A program made the position numbers and the translations under genes. Below, one piece after another: positions 41,638-51,056 of a DNA stretch of 64,000 bases. Source of the stretch: Taishania sp037189645 (GTDB taxonomy: Bacteria > Bacteroidota > Bacteroidia > Flavobacteriales_D > Crocinitomicaceae); contig JBBCIY010000004.1 of assembly GCA_037189645.1 (NCBI GenBank), positions 310,001 to 374,000 of the forward strand, given 5' to 3'. Numbering within the stretch: the first letter of the stretch is position 1; every line of letters starts with the position of its first letter. The notes beneath the pieces are model-generated. The model ran no database searches. It was not told the DNA's origin and saw only the letters and a program-made list of their open reading frames with translations.

Positions 41638-42255
41638 ATGATTATCGAAGTCAATCCATACAACATCGACAGCCGTATTATCAGCCAGGTTACAGAAAGC
41701 CTGAAAAAAGGAGGAGTCATTATTTTCCCTACGGATACCGTATATGCACTTGGTTGCGATCTGTACAGTAAAAAAGGGCTGCAGGAGCTGGCAAAACTGA
41801 AAGACGTAAAGCTTGGAAAAGCCAATTTTTCAATTATCTGCAAAGATTTCAGTGATATATCGAATTACGTAAAGCATTTATCCAGGCCTGTTTTTAAATT
41901 GCTGAAACAGAATCTGCCGGGACCTTTTACATTCATTCTCCCTGCCACGAATGAGATTCCGAAATTGTTCGACAGCAACCGGAAAGAAATAGGGATCCGG
42001 ATCCCCGATAACCCGATTATACTTGAGATCGTTAAAGAACTTGGAAACCCGGTCGCTGTAACGTCCCTTCACAACGAGGAAGATACGATCCAGGATTACT
42101 TTGCCGATCCCTATGCCATCTACGAACGGTATGAGGAAAAGGTAGACTATATCATTGACGGAGGATACGGAAACCTAGATGCCTCCACCATCGTCGACTG
42201 CTCAGGAGATACGCCGGAAATTGTCCGTCAGGGAATAGGAATACTGAAGGATTGA
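41638..42255 (+). CDS. tsaC: Threonylcarbamoyl-AMP synthase (TsaC/YrdC)
   Basis: 205-aa YrdC-fold enzyme making threonylcarbamoyl-AMP for the t6A37 modification of tRNA. Motifs: KGGVIIFPTDTVYALGCD, the basic KLGKANFSIIC, LPGPFTFILPA, IRIPDN and VAVTSLHNEED. It is of the short TsaC type, without the Sua5 C-terminal domain. The SxxN-like motif is altered (SLHNEED instead of the usual SANxSG), a pattern I associate with a Bacteroidota TsaC subgroup, so catalytic equivalence is likely but not proven. Confidence 0.88.
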   Translation: MIIEVNPYNIDSRIISQVTESLKKGGVIIFPTDTVYALGCDLYSKKGLQELAKLKDVKLGKANFSIICKDFSDISNYVKHLSRPVFKLLKQNLPGPFTFILPATNEIPKLFDSNRKEIGIRIPDNPIILEIVKELGNPVAVTSLHNEEDTIQDYFADPYAIYERYEEKVDYIIDGGYGNLDASTIVDCSGDTPEIVRQGIGILKD

Positions 42256-42393
42256 TTCTACAAATTGAGATACTCTTCGCTGCTTGCAGCCCTCTCGTCA
42301 ATTGTATGCATTTAATTTGAATGTCAATTTCAATTTTGTCAACTACATCTCCCACGTAATTCATCGTTTTTTAATTGATATGAATCATTCTAA

Positions 42394-42427
42394 TAATTTT
42401 AAAATAGATTGGCCTATTTTAAAATTA
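42394..42427. promoter_or_regulatory. 14-bp palindrome upstream of guaA (operator candidate)
   Basis: TAATTTTAAAATAG (42394-42407) / CTATTTTAAAATTA (42414-42427), perfect arms, 6-bp spacer ATTGGC. Each arm itself contains ATTTTAAAAT. It ends 16 bp before the guaA -7 box and covers the expected -33 region. It is not followed by a T run, so an operator or activator site is likelier than a terminator. Confidence 0.55.
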
Positions 42428-42443
42428 GAATTGGTATAATTCC

Positions 42444-42451
42444 TATTTTTG
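42444..42451 (+). promoter_or_regulatory. -7 box abutting guaA
   Basis: TATTTTTG-CGGC-ATG(42456): perfect -7 box, 4-nt gap. No -33 TTG at 19-21 nt; that position is occupied by the palindrome. Confidence 0.5.
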
Positions 42452-42455
42452 CGGC

Positions 42456-43988
42456 ATGCAAGAGATGATTTTAATTTTGGATTTTGGTTCGCAATACACA
42501 CAGCTGATTGCGCGACGGGTAAGAGAACTGAATGTTTACTGTGAAATCCATCCATGGAATAAAATTCCCGAGATAACTGAAAACATCAAAGGAGTGATCC
42601 TTTCGGGAAGTCCGTTCTCTGTAAGAGATGAAAATTCCCCGGCTCCCGACCTGAGCGGTATCAAAGGTAAATTGCCTTTGCTGGGTGTTTGTTTTGGTGC
42701 TCAGTACCTGTCTGCCAAATTCGGTGGGGAGGTGCTTGCTTCTACCATCAGGGAATACGGAAGGGCAAATCTTTCGTCTGTAAGCCAGGAAAGTAAGCTC
42801 ACACAAGGAATGAGTGTAGGTTCCCAGGTATGGATGTCGCATGGAGACACCATTAAAAAAATCCCTTCTGATTACAAGATCATTGCCAGCACTGCCGATG
42901 TGGAAATTGCCGGGTATGAGATCAAAGGTGAAAAAACATACGGAATCCAGTTCCACCCGGAAGTATATCATTCTCTTGAAGGTTCGATCTTAATTAAAAA
43001 CTTTGTTGTCAATATCTGTTCCTGTAACCAATCGTGGACCCCTCATTCGTTTGTGGAATCTACGGTTGCGGATCTGAAATCAAAACTAGGTGACGACAAG
43101 GTCATTCTTGCATTATCCGGAGGAGTGGACTCTTCTGTTGCTGCTGTGCTGCTGCATAAAGCGATCGGTGAAAATCTGTACTGCATTTTTGTAGACAACG
43201 GGCTGCTGCGTAAAAATGAGTTCCATGATGTACTGGAATCCTATAAACACATGGGATTGAATGTGAAAGGAGTAAATGCTTCCGGAAAATTCTATGCCGC
43301 GCTGAAAGGATTGACAGACCCGGAGCAGAAACGAAAAGCGATCGGGAAGACATTCATTGATGTATTTGATGAAGAGGCCCGGTTGGTAGAAGGTGCCAGA
43401 TGGCTTGGACAGGGCACCATTTACCCGGATGTGATCGAATCCGTTTCTGTGAACGGCGGACCTTCGCAAACAATCAAGTCGCACCACAATGTCGGAGGAT
43501 TGCCCGATTACATGAAATTACAGGTAGTGGAACCTTTGCGCCTGTTATTCAAAGATGAGGTGAGAAGGGTCGGGAAGTCACTGAACATTGACGATGCGAT
43601 CCTGCAACGCCACCCATTCCCCGGTCCGGGATTGGGAATCCGCATCCTGGGAGAGGTTACGGCTGAAAAGGTGCGGATCATCCAGGAGGTAGACCATATT
43701 TTCATTTCAAGCCTGAAAGAAGACCGTTTGTACGGTGATGTGTGGCAGGCCGGTGCGATCTTTCTGCCGGTTCAGTCTGTAGGAGTGATGGGTGACGAGC
43801 GTACCTATGAAAATGCGGTTGCCTTGAGAGCTGTTTCGTCCACTGACGGAATGACAGCCGACTGGGTTCACCTGCCGTATGATTTCCTGGCGAAGGTGTC
43901 CAATAAGATCATCAACCAGGTGAAAGGAATCAACAGAGTTACTTACGATATTAGTTCAAAGCCACCTGCAACAATCGAGTGGGAATAG
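42456..43988 (+). CDS. guaA: GMP synthase (glutamine-hydrolysing)
   Basis: Converts XMP to GMP. 510 aa, normal length. N-terminal class I glutamine amidotransferase with the nucleophile Cys79 (GVCFGAQ) and the His/Glu of FHPEVYHS; the ATP-pyrophosphatase domain follows with the PP-loop ALSGGVDSS (about res. 221-229); the C-terminal dimerisation domain starts near FPGPGLGIRILGE and ends DISSKPPATIEWE. ATG 42456 is chosen over Met4 because it fits the promoter geometry. The LysM gene follows 47 nt downstream. Confidence 0.96.
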   Translation: MQEMILILDFGSQYTQLIARRVRELNVYCEIHPWNKIPEITENIKGVILSGSPFSVRDENSPAPDLSGIKGKLPLLGVCFGAQYLSAKFGGEVLASTIREYGRANLSSVSQESKLTQGMSVGSQVWMSHGDTIKKIPSDYKIIASTADVEIAGYEIKGEKTYGIQFHPEVYHSLEGSILIKNFVVNICSCNQSWTPHSFVESTVADLKSKLGDDKVILALSGGVDSSVAAVLLHKAIGENLYCIFVDNGLLRKNEFHDVLESYKHMGLNVKGVNASGKFYAALKGLTDPEQKRKAIGKTFIDVFDEEARLVEGARWLGQGTIYPDVIESVSVNGGPSQTIKSHHNVGGLPDYMKLQVVEPLRLLFKDEVRRVGKSLNIDDAILQRHPFPGPGLGIRILGEVTAEKVRIIQEVDHIFISSLKEDRLYGDVWQAGAIFLPVQSVGVMGDERTYENAVALRAVSSTDGMTADWVHLPYDFLAKVSNKIINQVKGINRVTYDISSKPPATIEWE

Positions 43989-44035
43989 GGTTTGGCATAT
44001 AGATTGTAAAGTGTATTTCATCAAAAAATAACGCA

Positions 44036-45790
44036 ATGAAGCATTTTCTTTTTACTGCTCTGGTTCTGTTTTTTAGCTTTCTGTCCTTTGGGCAATTGGA
44101 AGAGGTGAAGATAGAAACCAGGAATGGCCAGCGTGTATACGTGCATGTTGTTCAGAGAGGAAATACATTATGGGGGCTCCATAAGCTATACGATGTTCCC
44201 GTAGAAAAGATCATCCAGGCCAACCCGGGAGTTGAGAACGGGCTGCAGGAGGGGAATGTCGTATATATCCCTGTTCCGATTGTTACGGAAGAGAAGGTGC
44301 ATACGGTTCAGAGCGGTGAAACGCTTTATTCCATTTCAAGGAAATACGGAGTAGATGTCAAAGACCTTGAAAAATGGAATCCGGGAAGCGGGCAGGGAAT
44401 CCGTGAAGGGCAACAGCTTAAGATCTTCAACTCAACCTATATAACCGGGGAAAAGACGGAGGAAGTTGTGCAGGAACCGGTAGCAACGGATTCGCAGATC
44501 ACCGTAACGTTCAATGATTCCATCGTGGAGCATAAGGTGGTGCAGGGAGAGACATTGTACAGCATTTCAAGAAGGTACCTTGTTTCCCAGGATAGGATCA
44601 TTGCTTTTAACAATAAAAAGAACAACAACATCAAGCCGGGGGAAATTCTGAAAATCCCCTTGAAAAAGGAACGTGTTTCGAAAGTGGACGTACGTGAGAT
44701 CCCACCGAAAGAGAATGACAGGCCGGTTGACAATTCGTTGATCTTTAAGAAAAAAGATGAATACCACGTCGCGATTTTACTTCCTTTTTACCTGAATAAA
44801 GGGGCCGGTTATTCTGAAATGGTTTCCAATATGTCTGCAGAATTCCTGATGGGGGCTCAAATGGCGATCGATAGCCTCAGACAATTGGGATTAAATGCGA
44901 AGATATATGTTTACGATACGGAAAACAGCCTGGAGAAGATCCGGTCGATCCTCGCAAAACCTGAGATGAAATCCATGGACATGTTGATCGGGCCGCTGCA
45001 TAAGGCAAATGCCCCGGTTATTGCCGACTGGTGCCTGGAACATAAGGTAAGGATGGTCTGCCCGGTCAATGTTGATACGAAGATCCTTCAGAACAACCCG
45101 TATGTGTATACGACGATCGGAAGCGACATCACATTAATGAAAGGGCTGGCAAAATACATGGCGCAGCAATTCAAAGGAAGCAAAATCGTACTGGTCAAAC
45201 CCGGAAATCCGCAGGATTCGGTGTTGTATCAGGCGTTCAGGACGGAATACAACCGCCTGGCAGGAGCAGGAGCTACGAAGCTGATTGAGACCAGTCCGTC
45301 AGGTTTTTCCGGCTACCTGTCGCCTTCCGGCCGCACAGCGCTGATTTACCCGACAAATGACTCAAAATCTGCCGTAAGTTTTATGAACGAGCTGAGCCGG
45401 TTCGCACACAAAGTAGGCAACTCTACGTATGTGTTCGGTACAGATGCATGGCTGGATATGGAAGGGATCAATGCCTTTTACCGCAATAAATACCGCTTGA
45501 CGGTTCCCACTTCGATGGACCTGAATTATGCCTACGAACGGACAAAATACCAGCACAGGAAATACCGGACATTGTACCGATCGGATTTTACGAAAGTCGC
45601 GGTGCAGGGGTTTGATGTAATGTTCAACTTTTGCGCGGAACTGCTGCTGGAGAAAAAAGTCGGGCAGTTGATTATGAATGATTTTGAATCGGTGCAGATG
45701 GGACCCAATCACGGGTTTGAGAACCAGCGGACAGAAATCCTGACACACGAAGATTACGAATTAAAAAATATCAGTAATGGAGTTGAGTAG
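44036..45790 (+). CDS. LysM protein with periplasmic-binding-like domain
   Basis: 584 aa. Signal peptide ending LSFGQ. Three LysM modules bind peptidoglycan: about 35-80 (VQRGNTLWGLHKLYDV), 86-135 (VQSGETLYSISRKYGV) and 162-206 (VVQGETLYSISRRYLV). The rest (about 235-560) is a type 1 periplasmic-binding-protein fold (HVAILLPFYLN, GAQMAIDSLRQLG, DMLIGPLHKANAP, GSKIVLVKPGNPQD), as in LpoA-like regulators of peptidoglycan synthesis. A cell-wall role is likely. Its last codons overlap the hemF start by 14 nt. Confidence 0.87.
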   Translation: MKHFLFTALVLFFSFLSFGQLEEVKIETRNGQRVYVHVVQRGNTLWGLHKLYDVPVEKIIQANPGVENGLQEGNVVYIPVPIVTEEKVHTVQSGETLYSISRKYGVDVKDLEKWNPGSGQGIREGQQLKIFNSTYITGEKTEEVVQEPVATDSQITVTFNDSIVEHKVVQGETLYSISRRYLVSQDRIIAFNNKKNNNIKPGEILKIPLKKERVSKVDVREIPPKENDRPVDNSLIFKKKDEYHVAILLPFYLNKGAGYSEMVSNMSAEFLMGAQMAIDSLRQLGLNAKIYVYDTENSLEKIRSILAKPEMKSMDMLIGPLHKANAPVIADWCLEHKVRMVCPVNVDTKILQNNPYVYTTIGSDITLMKGLAKYMAQQFKGSKIVLVKPGNPQDSVLYQAFRTEYNRLAGAGATKLIETSPSGFSGYLSPSGRTALIYPTNDSKSAVSFMNELSRFAHKVGNSTYVFGTDAWLDMEGINAFYRNKYRLTVPTSMDLNYAYERTKYQHRKYRTLYRSDFTKVAVQGFDVMFNFCAELLLEKKVGQLIMNDFESVQMGPNHGFENQRTEILTHEDYELKNISNGVE

Positions 45791-46685
45791 GGAGCAGATT
45801 TCTGAGCGATTTAAATTACTGCAGGAATACATTTGCAATTACCTGGAACGCGTAGACGGAAAAGCGAAATTTTCGTCTGATAACTGGACGCGCGAAGCAG
45901 GTGGAGGAGGCAGAACAAATACCATTGCCAACGGAGGAGTAATTGAAAAAGGAGGAGTAGCATTTTCAGCTGTTTTCGGCCCTGTTTCCGAACAGATGAA
46001 CAAAGCCTTGCTGGTAGATGGATCTGAATTTTATGCTACCGGCGTTTCCATTGTGATCCACCCGGAAAGCCCCCATGTTCCGATCATTCACATGAACGTC
46101 CGTTATTTTGAATACGACAATGGTAAAAAATACTGGTTCGGCGGTGGAATTGATCTGACGCCTCATTACGTGATCCCGTCCCGGGCACGTGATTTTCACA
46201 GGGAACTGAAGGCCATCTGTGATCAGTATGATTCCGGTTTTTACGATCGGTTCAAAGGATGGGCGGATGATTACTTTTTCCAGCCGCACCGGAATGAAAC
46301 ACGCGGAATCGGAGGGATTTTCTACGACCACCTGGATGAAAGCTGTGGATTGACCAGGCAGCAGCTGCTTGATTTCTCGGTCGACCTGGGAGAAGCGTTT
46401 CCGAAGTTGTACGAATACCAGGTAAACCTGGGAAAAGAGAAGGAAATCCTTCCGGAGCACATAGAATGGAGAAACATACGACGGGGAAGGTACGTTGAAT
46501 TTAACCTCCTTCACGACAGAGGGACAAAATTCGGTCTTCACAGCGGAGGTAGAACGGAATCTATCCTGATGAGCCTTCCTAAAGATGCTTCCTGGGAATA
46601 CATGAAAGTTGTCCCTGCAGGAAGCAAAGAGGAAGAAACGCTTCGCTTTCTCAGAAAGGGGATCGATTGGTTAAACGAGAATTAA
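45777..46685 (+). CDS. hemF: Oxygen-dependent coproporphyrinogen III oxidase
   Basis: Haem biosynthesis: oxidative decarboxylation of coproporphyrinogen III to protoporphyrinogen IX using O2. 302 aa. Conserved elements: NWTREAGGGGRTNTI, VSIVIHPESPHVPIIHMNVR, WFGGGIDLTPHYV, GIGGIFYDHLDE and the C-terminal RGRYVEFNLLHDRGTKFGL. The ATG lies inside the 3' end of the LysM gene. It is followed by a strong terminator and indicates aerobic growth. Confidence 0.96.
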   Translation: MELSREQISERFKLLQEYICNYLERVDGKAKFSSDNWTREAGGGGRTNTIANGGVIEKGGVAFSAVFGPVSEQMNKALLVDGSEFYATGVSIVIHPESPHVPIIHMNVRYFEYDNGKKYWFGGGIDLTPHYVIPSRARDFHRELKAICDQYDSGFYDRFKGWADDYFFQPHRNETRGIGGIFYDHLDESCGLTRQQLLDFSVDLGEAFPKLYEYQVNLGKEKEILPEHIEWRNIRRGRYVEFNLLHDRGTKFGLHSGGRTESILMSLPKDASWEYMKVVPAGSKEEETLRFLRKGIDWLNEN

Positions 46686-46712
46686 AAGATTGGTTAAGAC
46701 TATAAAAATGAA

Positions 46713-46745
46713 AACAACCTCCTGAATCCGGGAGGTTGTTTTTTT
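46713..46745. terminator. Terminator between hemF and T9SS cargo gene
   Basis: 10-bp stem AACAACCTCC (46713-46722) / GGAGGTTGTT (46731-46740) with an 8-nt loop; T run to 46745 on the plus strand and a shorter one on the minus strand. It serves both converging genes. Confidence 0.88.
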
Positions 46746-46778
46746 ATCCTGTTTGATCTATGCAGATCAGGCAACAGC

Positions 46779-48626
46779 TTATTTTACACTGAGCTTTCCT
46801 GTTTTTGTTGCCCCGGTGTTTTGATCCTTCAATTCGTATACATAAATGCCATTTACCAATGCTTTTGTGTCTGCCTGGATCAGTTGTGTAGTATCGTAAG
46901 CACTTTGCAGCACGGTTTTACCAGTTATATCCCTGATGGTCAGCATTCCGGAAGCAGGTGATTTCAACTTAAAGTGTACGATCCCATCCGTAGGATTCGG
47001 ATATACTTTCAGTCCTTCGGATGTAATTTCATCTACGGACAGATCATTTTCATCCGGGAATTCGATCGTGTTGACGGCATAGTTTGTAACGATCGGGTCA
47101 TTGGTGTCAAAATAGATTTCGACTTTATTCTTTATTTCAGTGCCCGGAGCTAACCCTTGTACCATTCCGATTTCAAAGCGGACAAATCCATGGCTTTGAG
47201 GTTCATTGCTGGCGCTGTCCGGAAGGTTGATATCCGGAAAACGGAACCTGATCGTTTGATCGTTAAGCCATTCAGGAACCATTTCGTGGCTTGTTTCCAG
47301 TATACGTAACGTATTTGGCAGGAGATGTTCCTCCAGTGTGTCGATCACATGAATGTTGAGCGCTTCTGCCGTACCTGTATTCTGAAAATGGATTGTGTAG
47401 GTTAATTTCTCGGTGGTGGCAGGTATGAATCCTTCTTCTCCTTCCCCTTTCGGAGTTACTTCCTTGATATTAGGATCGTACGAATTGACGATCGGAACAT
47501 AAAAATAACAGGCATTGTTGGATGCATTCACATCATCCGGATGGACGTCGGCATAGAGCTCGAACGAAAGCACATCACCAATGTTCACACCCAAACCGGG
47601 AGTCAGCTCAATACCGCCTAAGAACTGATTGATATAAAGGGTGTTGTTGTATAAATTATTCAGGTTGACATAATTCCAGATCAACGTATCACCACTGACT
47701 GCATCGGCAGGGTGGGAGCTGTTTGCAGGATTATAGGTAACATTCGGGTCCAGCTTCAATTTGAGCTGTCCCGAAACCGGTGTACATCCGATGTTATGGA
47801 TCCGGGGATGCAAGTAAAACGGAACGGCAGGCCGTGCAGTGCTGTTGTGTGCAAAAACGTAAGTGTCGAGATCTGTACATTGCAATGGAAAATCGACATT
47901 TACCTGAGGCAAAGAGGTAAACGTATAGCTTGTGGTAAAACAAGGGCTTGGCTGAAATGCAAACTGGTAGACCGAGGGAATGCTTACGCTGTAATCGATC
48001 AGCCAGCTTTCCTGGAGCAGTTTTTGGTAATTCCCGTTGCTGTTTGTGTAATTATAACCTTGATAATATGGAAGATTGGTGTAATTCGCCGTAATTTCCG
48101 GGTGAAGGTAGGTGACTCCCTCATCGCCGCCGGAAAAAGTACAGTCATTATCATAATCAATGTACAGCATCCCTGAAACAGTACCATAATCACATAAAGT
48201 GATTCCCCAGCTTCCGATTGGCTCATAGATACCGTAATTTAAATATAGCGTATCTACGTCTGAGATGATTTTGTAGATCCAATATCCGCCCCATACTATC
48301 GCTCCGTTATTGATTATTTGAAAGTCCGGGATGTATTCTTCTTCCATATATGGAAAGTTGACCCACCAGCTCGTGCTTCCGCTTGTGTTTACTTCTTCGT
48401 AAATTACATTCCCGGAATAATCTATAAACTTGACAGTGTCGCCCGCAAAAGAATTTGAAATGGTTACCTGATGAGAAAAAAATACGGAAGTTACACATGC
48501 ATTGTCATCATGAGAAAGACCATGGCCCCCTGCATAGTTGATATCTCCCTCCTGGTATGATTGTCCGAAACTGAAATTATTCAGGTAAAAAATGAGAATC
48601 GTTGAAAAAATGATGATCGTTTTCAT
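46779..48626 (-). CDS. T9SS-secreted protein with DUF11/DUF7619-like repeat
   Basis: 615 aa. Signal peptide ending NFSFGQ; a long beta-rich N-terminal region of unknown function with Asp-rich DYDNDCTFSGGDEG; a conserved secreted-protein repeat at about 380-530 (YDPNIKEVTPKGEGEEGFI, LTYTIHFQNTGTAEALNI, then VEIYFDTNDPIVTN), usual just before sorting domains; and a T9SS type A C-terminal domain (about 540-615) with VYPNPTDGIVHF and an end GKLSVK. No enzymatic motif was recognised. Single-gene unit. Confidence 0.83.
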   Translation of the reverse strand: MKTIIIFSTILIFYLNNFSFGQSYQEGDINYAGGHGLSHDDNACVTSVFFSHQVTISNSFAGDTVKFIDYSGNVIYEEVNTSGSTSWWVNFPYMEEEYIPDFQIINNGAIVWGGYWIYKIISDVDTLYLNYGIYEPIGSWGITLCDYGTVSGMLYIDYDNDCTFSGGDEGVTYLHPEITANYTNLPYYQGYNYTNSNGNYQKLLQESWLIDYSVSIPSVYQFAFQPSPCFTTSYTFTSLPQVNVDFPLQCTDLDTYVFAHNSTARPAVPFYLHPRIHNIGCTPVSGQLKLKLDPNVTYNPANSSHPADAVSGDTLIWNYVNLNNLYNNTLYINQFLGGIELTPGLGVNIGDVLSFELYADVHPDDVNASNNACYFYVPIVNSYDPNIKEVTPKGEGEEGFIPATTEKLTYTIHFQNTGTAEALNIHVIDTLEEHLLPNTLRILETSHEMVPEWLNDQTIRFRFPDINLPDSASNEPQSHGFVRFEIGMVQGLAPGTEIKNKVEIYFDTNDPIVTNYAVNTIEFPDENDLSVDEITSEGLKVYPNPTDGIVHFKLKSPASGMLTIRDITGKTVLQSAYDTTQLIQADTKALVNGIYVYELKDQNTGATKTGKLSVK

Positions 48627-48734
48627 AGTAATAAAATTTAGCTGTTAGTAATTACCTAGAAAACGGACGAATCGTAAACAGGTTGCCTGGAACGGATATG
48701 AAAGGTAGTGAAGGATTGATTCAGAAAAGGAAGA

Positions 48735-49406
48735 TTATTCCCCGGCAAACAGGAACTTATTAGGGGAAACCAAGTGTGTTTTTACCGCGTACATAACGAT
48801 GCCGGCCGTGTTTTTTATACCCAGTTTGGACAGGATGTTTTTGCGGTGCGTATTGATGGTGTGGTTGCTTAAGAACAATTCTTCTGCGATCTGTGCATTG
48901 GTGAGCCCTTCTGCGATCATTTTGATGATCTGGACCTCCCGTTCTGAAAGGGAAACCGGTTCGCACGACAAAGCGTCAACATCAATATCGTTAATATCGA
49001 TCGAGGCCCTCTGGATGGTTTCAAGAATCTGCCCGCAAAAGAATTTTTTACCTTCTCCGGTCTCTTTTACCGCATCCAGGATCTCTCCCAGGTCACAATC
49101 TTTTTTCACATAGCTCTGTACTCCCGACCGCAGTGCATTCACGAGCGTCTGAGCGCTTTGTTCCGGGGTGATCGCCAGGAAACGGAGATGAGGTTTCTTA
49201 TGAAGGATCTTGGGAATGATGTCTATTTCGAAGTTCTCAGAGGTATAATCAATCACAACGACATCGGCTTCAAAGCTTTTCACGCATTCCATCAATTCTT
49301 CAGAAGACTTTGCTTCCCCAACCACTTTTACAATTGGTAAAGTGTTCAGAACCGTGCGTAAACCGATCCGCATCAGGTTATTGCCGTCTGCGATGACAAT
49401 CCTCAT
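48735..49406 (-). CDS. NarL/LuxR-family response regulator (orphan)
   Basis: 223 aa. Receiver domain (1-120) with the phospho-acceptor Asp53, Thr80 and Lys101/102, but only one of the two usual acidic N-terminal residues (Asp7 is followed by Gly8 instead of Asp). The C-terminal LuxR-type helix-turn-helix (about 150-215) is intact: LSEREVQIIKMIAEGLTNAQ, then IAEELFLSNHTINTHRKNIL. No histidine kinase is adjacent. A -7 box lies 22 nt before its ATG. Confidence 0.9.
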   Translation of the reverse strand: MRIVIADGNNLMRIGLRTVLNTLPIVKVVGEAKSSEELMECVKSFEADVVVIDYTSENFEIDIIPKILHKKPHLRFLAITPEQSAQTLVNALRSGVQSYVKKDCDLGEILDAVKETGEGKKFFCGQILETIQRASIDINDIDVDALSCEPVSLSEREVQIIKMIAEGLTNAQIAEELFLSNHTINTHRKNILSKLGIKNTAGIVMYAVKTHLVSPNKFLFAGE

Positions 49407-49428
49407 AATTTAGAATCATTTTAGATAA

Positions 49429-49436
49429 CAAAAGTA
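49429..49436 (-). promoter_or_regulatory. -7 box of the response regulator
   Basis: Minus-strand TACTTTTG, perfect match; a TTTG lies 14 nt upstream, too close for a standard -33. Confidence 0.45.
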
Positions 49437-49499
49437 TAAAATCTAAATTACAAAGAGGAGAAAAAATGTATCTTTCTTGAAAAAAGATGAACGGAACTC

Positions 49500-51008
49500 C
49501 TATTTATCCAGTAAATCAGTATCGTTTAGTGGACTGTCAATCGTGTTTTCTTCTTCTTTTTCTTTCGCATTTCTGAGCTTGCTGTGATATTGGCCGTACA
49601 TGAAATAAACAAGTACTCCTATCGCCATCCAGATGATCAGGCGGATCCAGCTTTCCATCGGCAAGGCATACATCAGGTACCCGCAGACAATGATTCCCGC
49701 TACAGGGACAAACGGAACCAATGGTGTTTTGAACGCGCGGGGAGCATCCGGCATTTTTTTACGCATGACAAGCACCCCGATGCATACCAGGGAGAATGCC
49801 AGCAATGTTCCGATGCTTACCATATGCCCCAGTTCTTTTACCGGCACAAAGCCTGCGAAGAGAGATACAAAGACCATAAAGAATATATTTGTCTTCCAGG
49901 GTGTTTTGTATTTTTTATGAAGCTCACCAAAGAATTTCGGTAGTAACCCGTCTGTGCTCATGGAGTAAAAGACACGGCTTTGACCCAGCAGCATCACCAT
50001 GATGACAGAAGTATAACCTGCTAAAATTGCGATGATCAGCCCTTGCTGTAAGAACGTATATGGAGTAACGGCGAATGCCGTTGCTGCAGGTGATGCATCG
50101 TTTTGAAATTCGGAGTAAGGCACCAGTCCTGTCATTACATAGGAGAATAACACATACAGCAGTGTACAGATCAACAATGATCCGATGATTCCGATGGGCA
50201 TCCCTTTTTGTGGGTTTTTAGCTTCCTGCGCTGCAGTTGAAACGGCATCAAAACCGATAAATGCAAAGAAAACCATGGCAGCTCCTGCCGCGATGCCGCT
50301 GATACCTCCGAATTCTCCTATTTTCTTTCCTGAAACCGGGTCGATATGAGCAGGAACATAGTCAGGAATAAAAGGAATGTGATAATCCGGGTTGATGTAA
50401 TTCCATCCCAGGATGATGAACAGTAGAACCACAGCGACTTTTACGACAACCAGGATGTTGTTCAGAACAGCGGATTCTTTTGTCCCTCTTATCAGTACGA
50501 GTGAGAGCAGGGATACGATCAGGATTGCCGGGATGTTAATGATACCCCCTTCAAATGGCCCTTTTGTATATGCTGCCGGAATGTTTAAGTCGTAGAAAGC
50601 CAGAAATTCATTCAGGTAATGCGACCAGCTTACCCCGACTGTCGCGGCTCCCAGTGCATATTCTAATATCAGGTCCCACCCGATGATCCAGGCCATAAAC
50701 TCACCCATTGTAGCATACGAATAGGTATAGGCGCTTCCCGCCACAGGGATCATCGATGCGAATTCAGCATAGCATAAACCTGCAAAAGCACAGCCAACAG
50801 CCGCCAGTACAAAGGATAGGGTTACCGCCGGACCTGCATGTTCGGCTGCAGCGATCCCGGTAAGCGAGAACAGCCCTGCTCCGATGATTGCGCCAATCCC
50901 GAGGGCTATGAGCGATGTGGAGCTCAGCGATCTTTTTAAACCTTCTGTATTGGATGCCTCATGCTGTAAACTAGCTATCGATTTTCTTTTTCCCCAAGAG
51001 TTTGCCAT
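49500..51008 (-). CDS. APC-family amino acid permease
   Basis: 502 aa from ATG 51008 (MANSWGKRKS); a longer in-frame start is rejected as the promoter lies between. About twelve hydrophobic segments. The first carries the APC signature LIALGIGAIIGAGLFSLTG (about res. 38-56), followed by GPAVTLSFVLAAVGCAFAGL and YAEFASMIPVAGSAYTYSY. The pattern is that of cationic amino acid transporter-like permeases of gram-negative bacteria. The substrate is an amino acid, not further specified. Confidence 0.9.
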   Translation of the reverse strand: MANSWGKRKSIASLQHEASNTEGLKRSLSSTSLIALGIGAIIGAGLFSLTGIAAAEHAGPAVTLSFVLAAVGCAFAGLCYAEFASMIPVAGSAYTYSYATMGEFMAWIIGWDLILEYALGAATVGVSWSHYLNEFLAFYDLNIPAAYTKGPFEGGIINIPAILIVSLLSLVLIRGTKESAVLNNILVVVKVAVVLLFIILGWNYINPDYHIPFIPDYVPAHIDPVSGKKIGEFGGISGIAAGAAMVFFAFIGFDAVSTAAQEAKNPQKGMPIGIIGSLLICTLLYVLFSYVMTGLVPYSEFQNDASPAATAFAVTPYTFLQQGLIIAILAGYTSVIMVMLLGQSRVFYSMSTDGLLPKFFGELHKKYKTPWKTNIFFMVFVSLFAGFVPVKELGHMVSIGTLLAFSLVCIGVLVMRKKMPDAPRAFKTPLVPFVPVAGIIVCGYLMYALPMESWIRLIIWMAIGVLVYFMYGQYHSKLRNAKEKEEENTIDSPLNDTDLLDK

Positions 51009-51056
51009 ATAATAGTTATTAAATGCGGATGAACCAAGAGTCCGTTTTAGTCTCGT

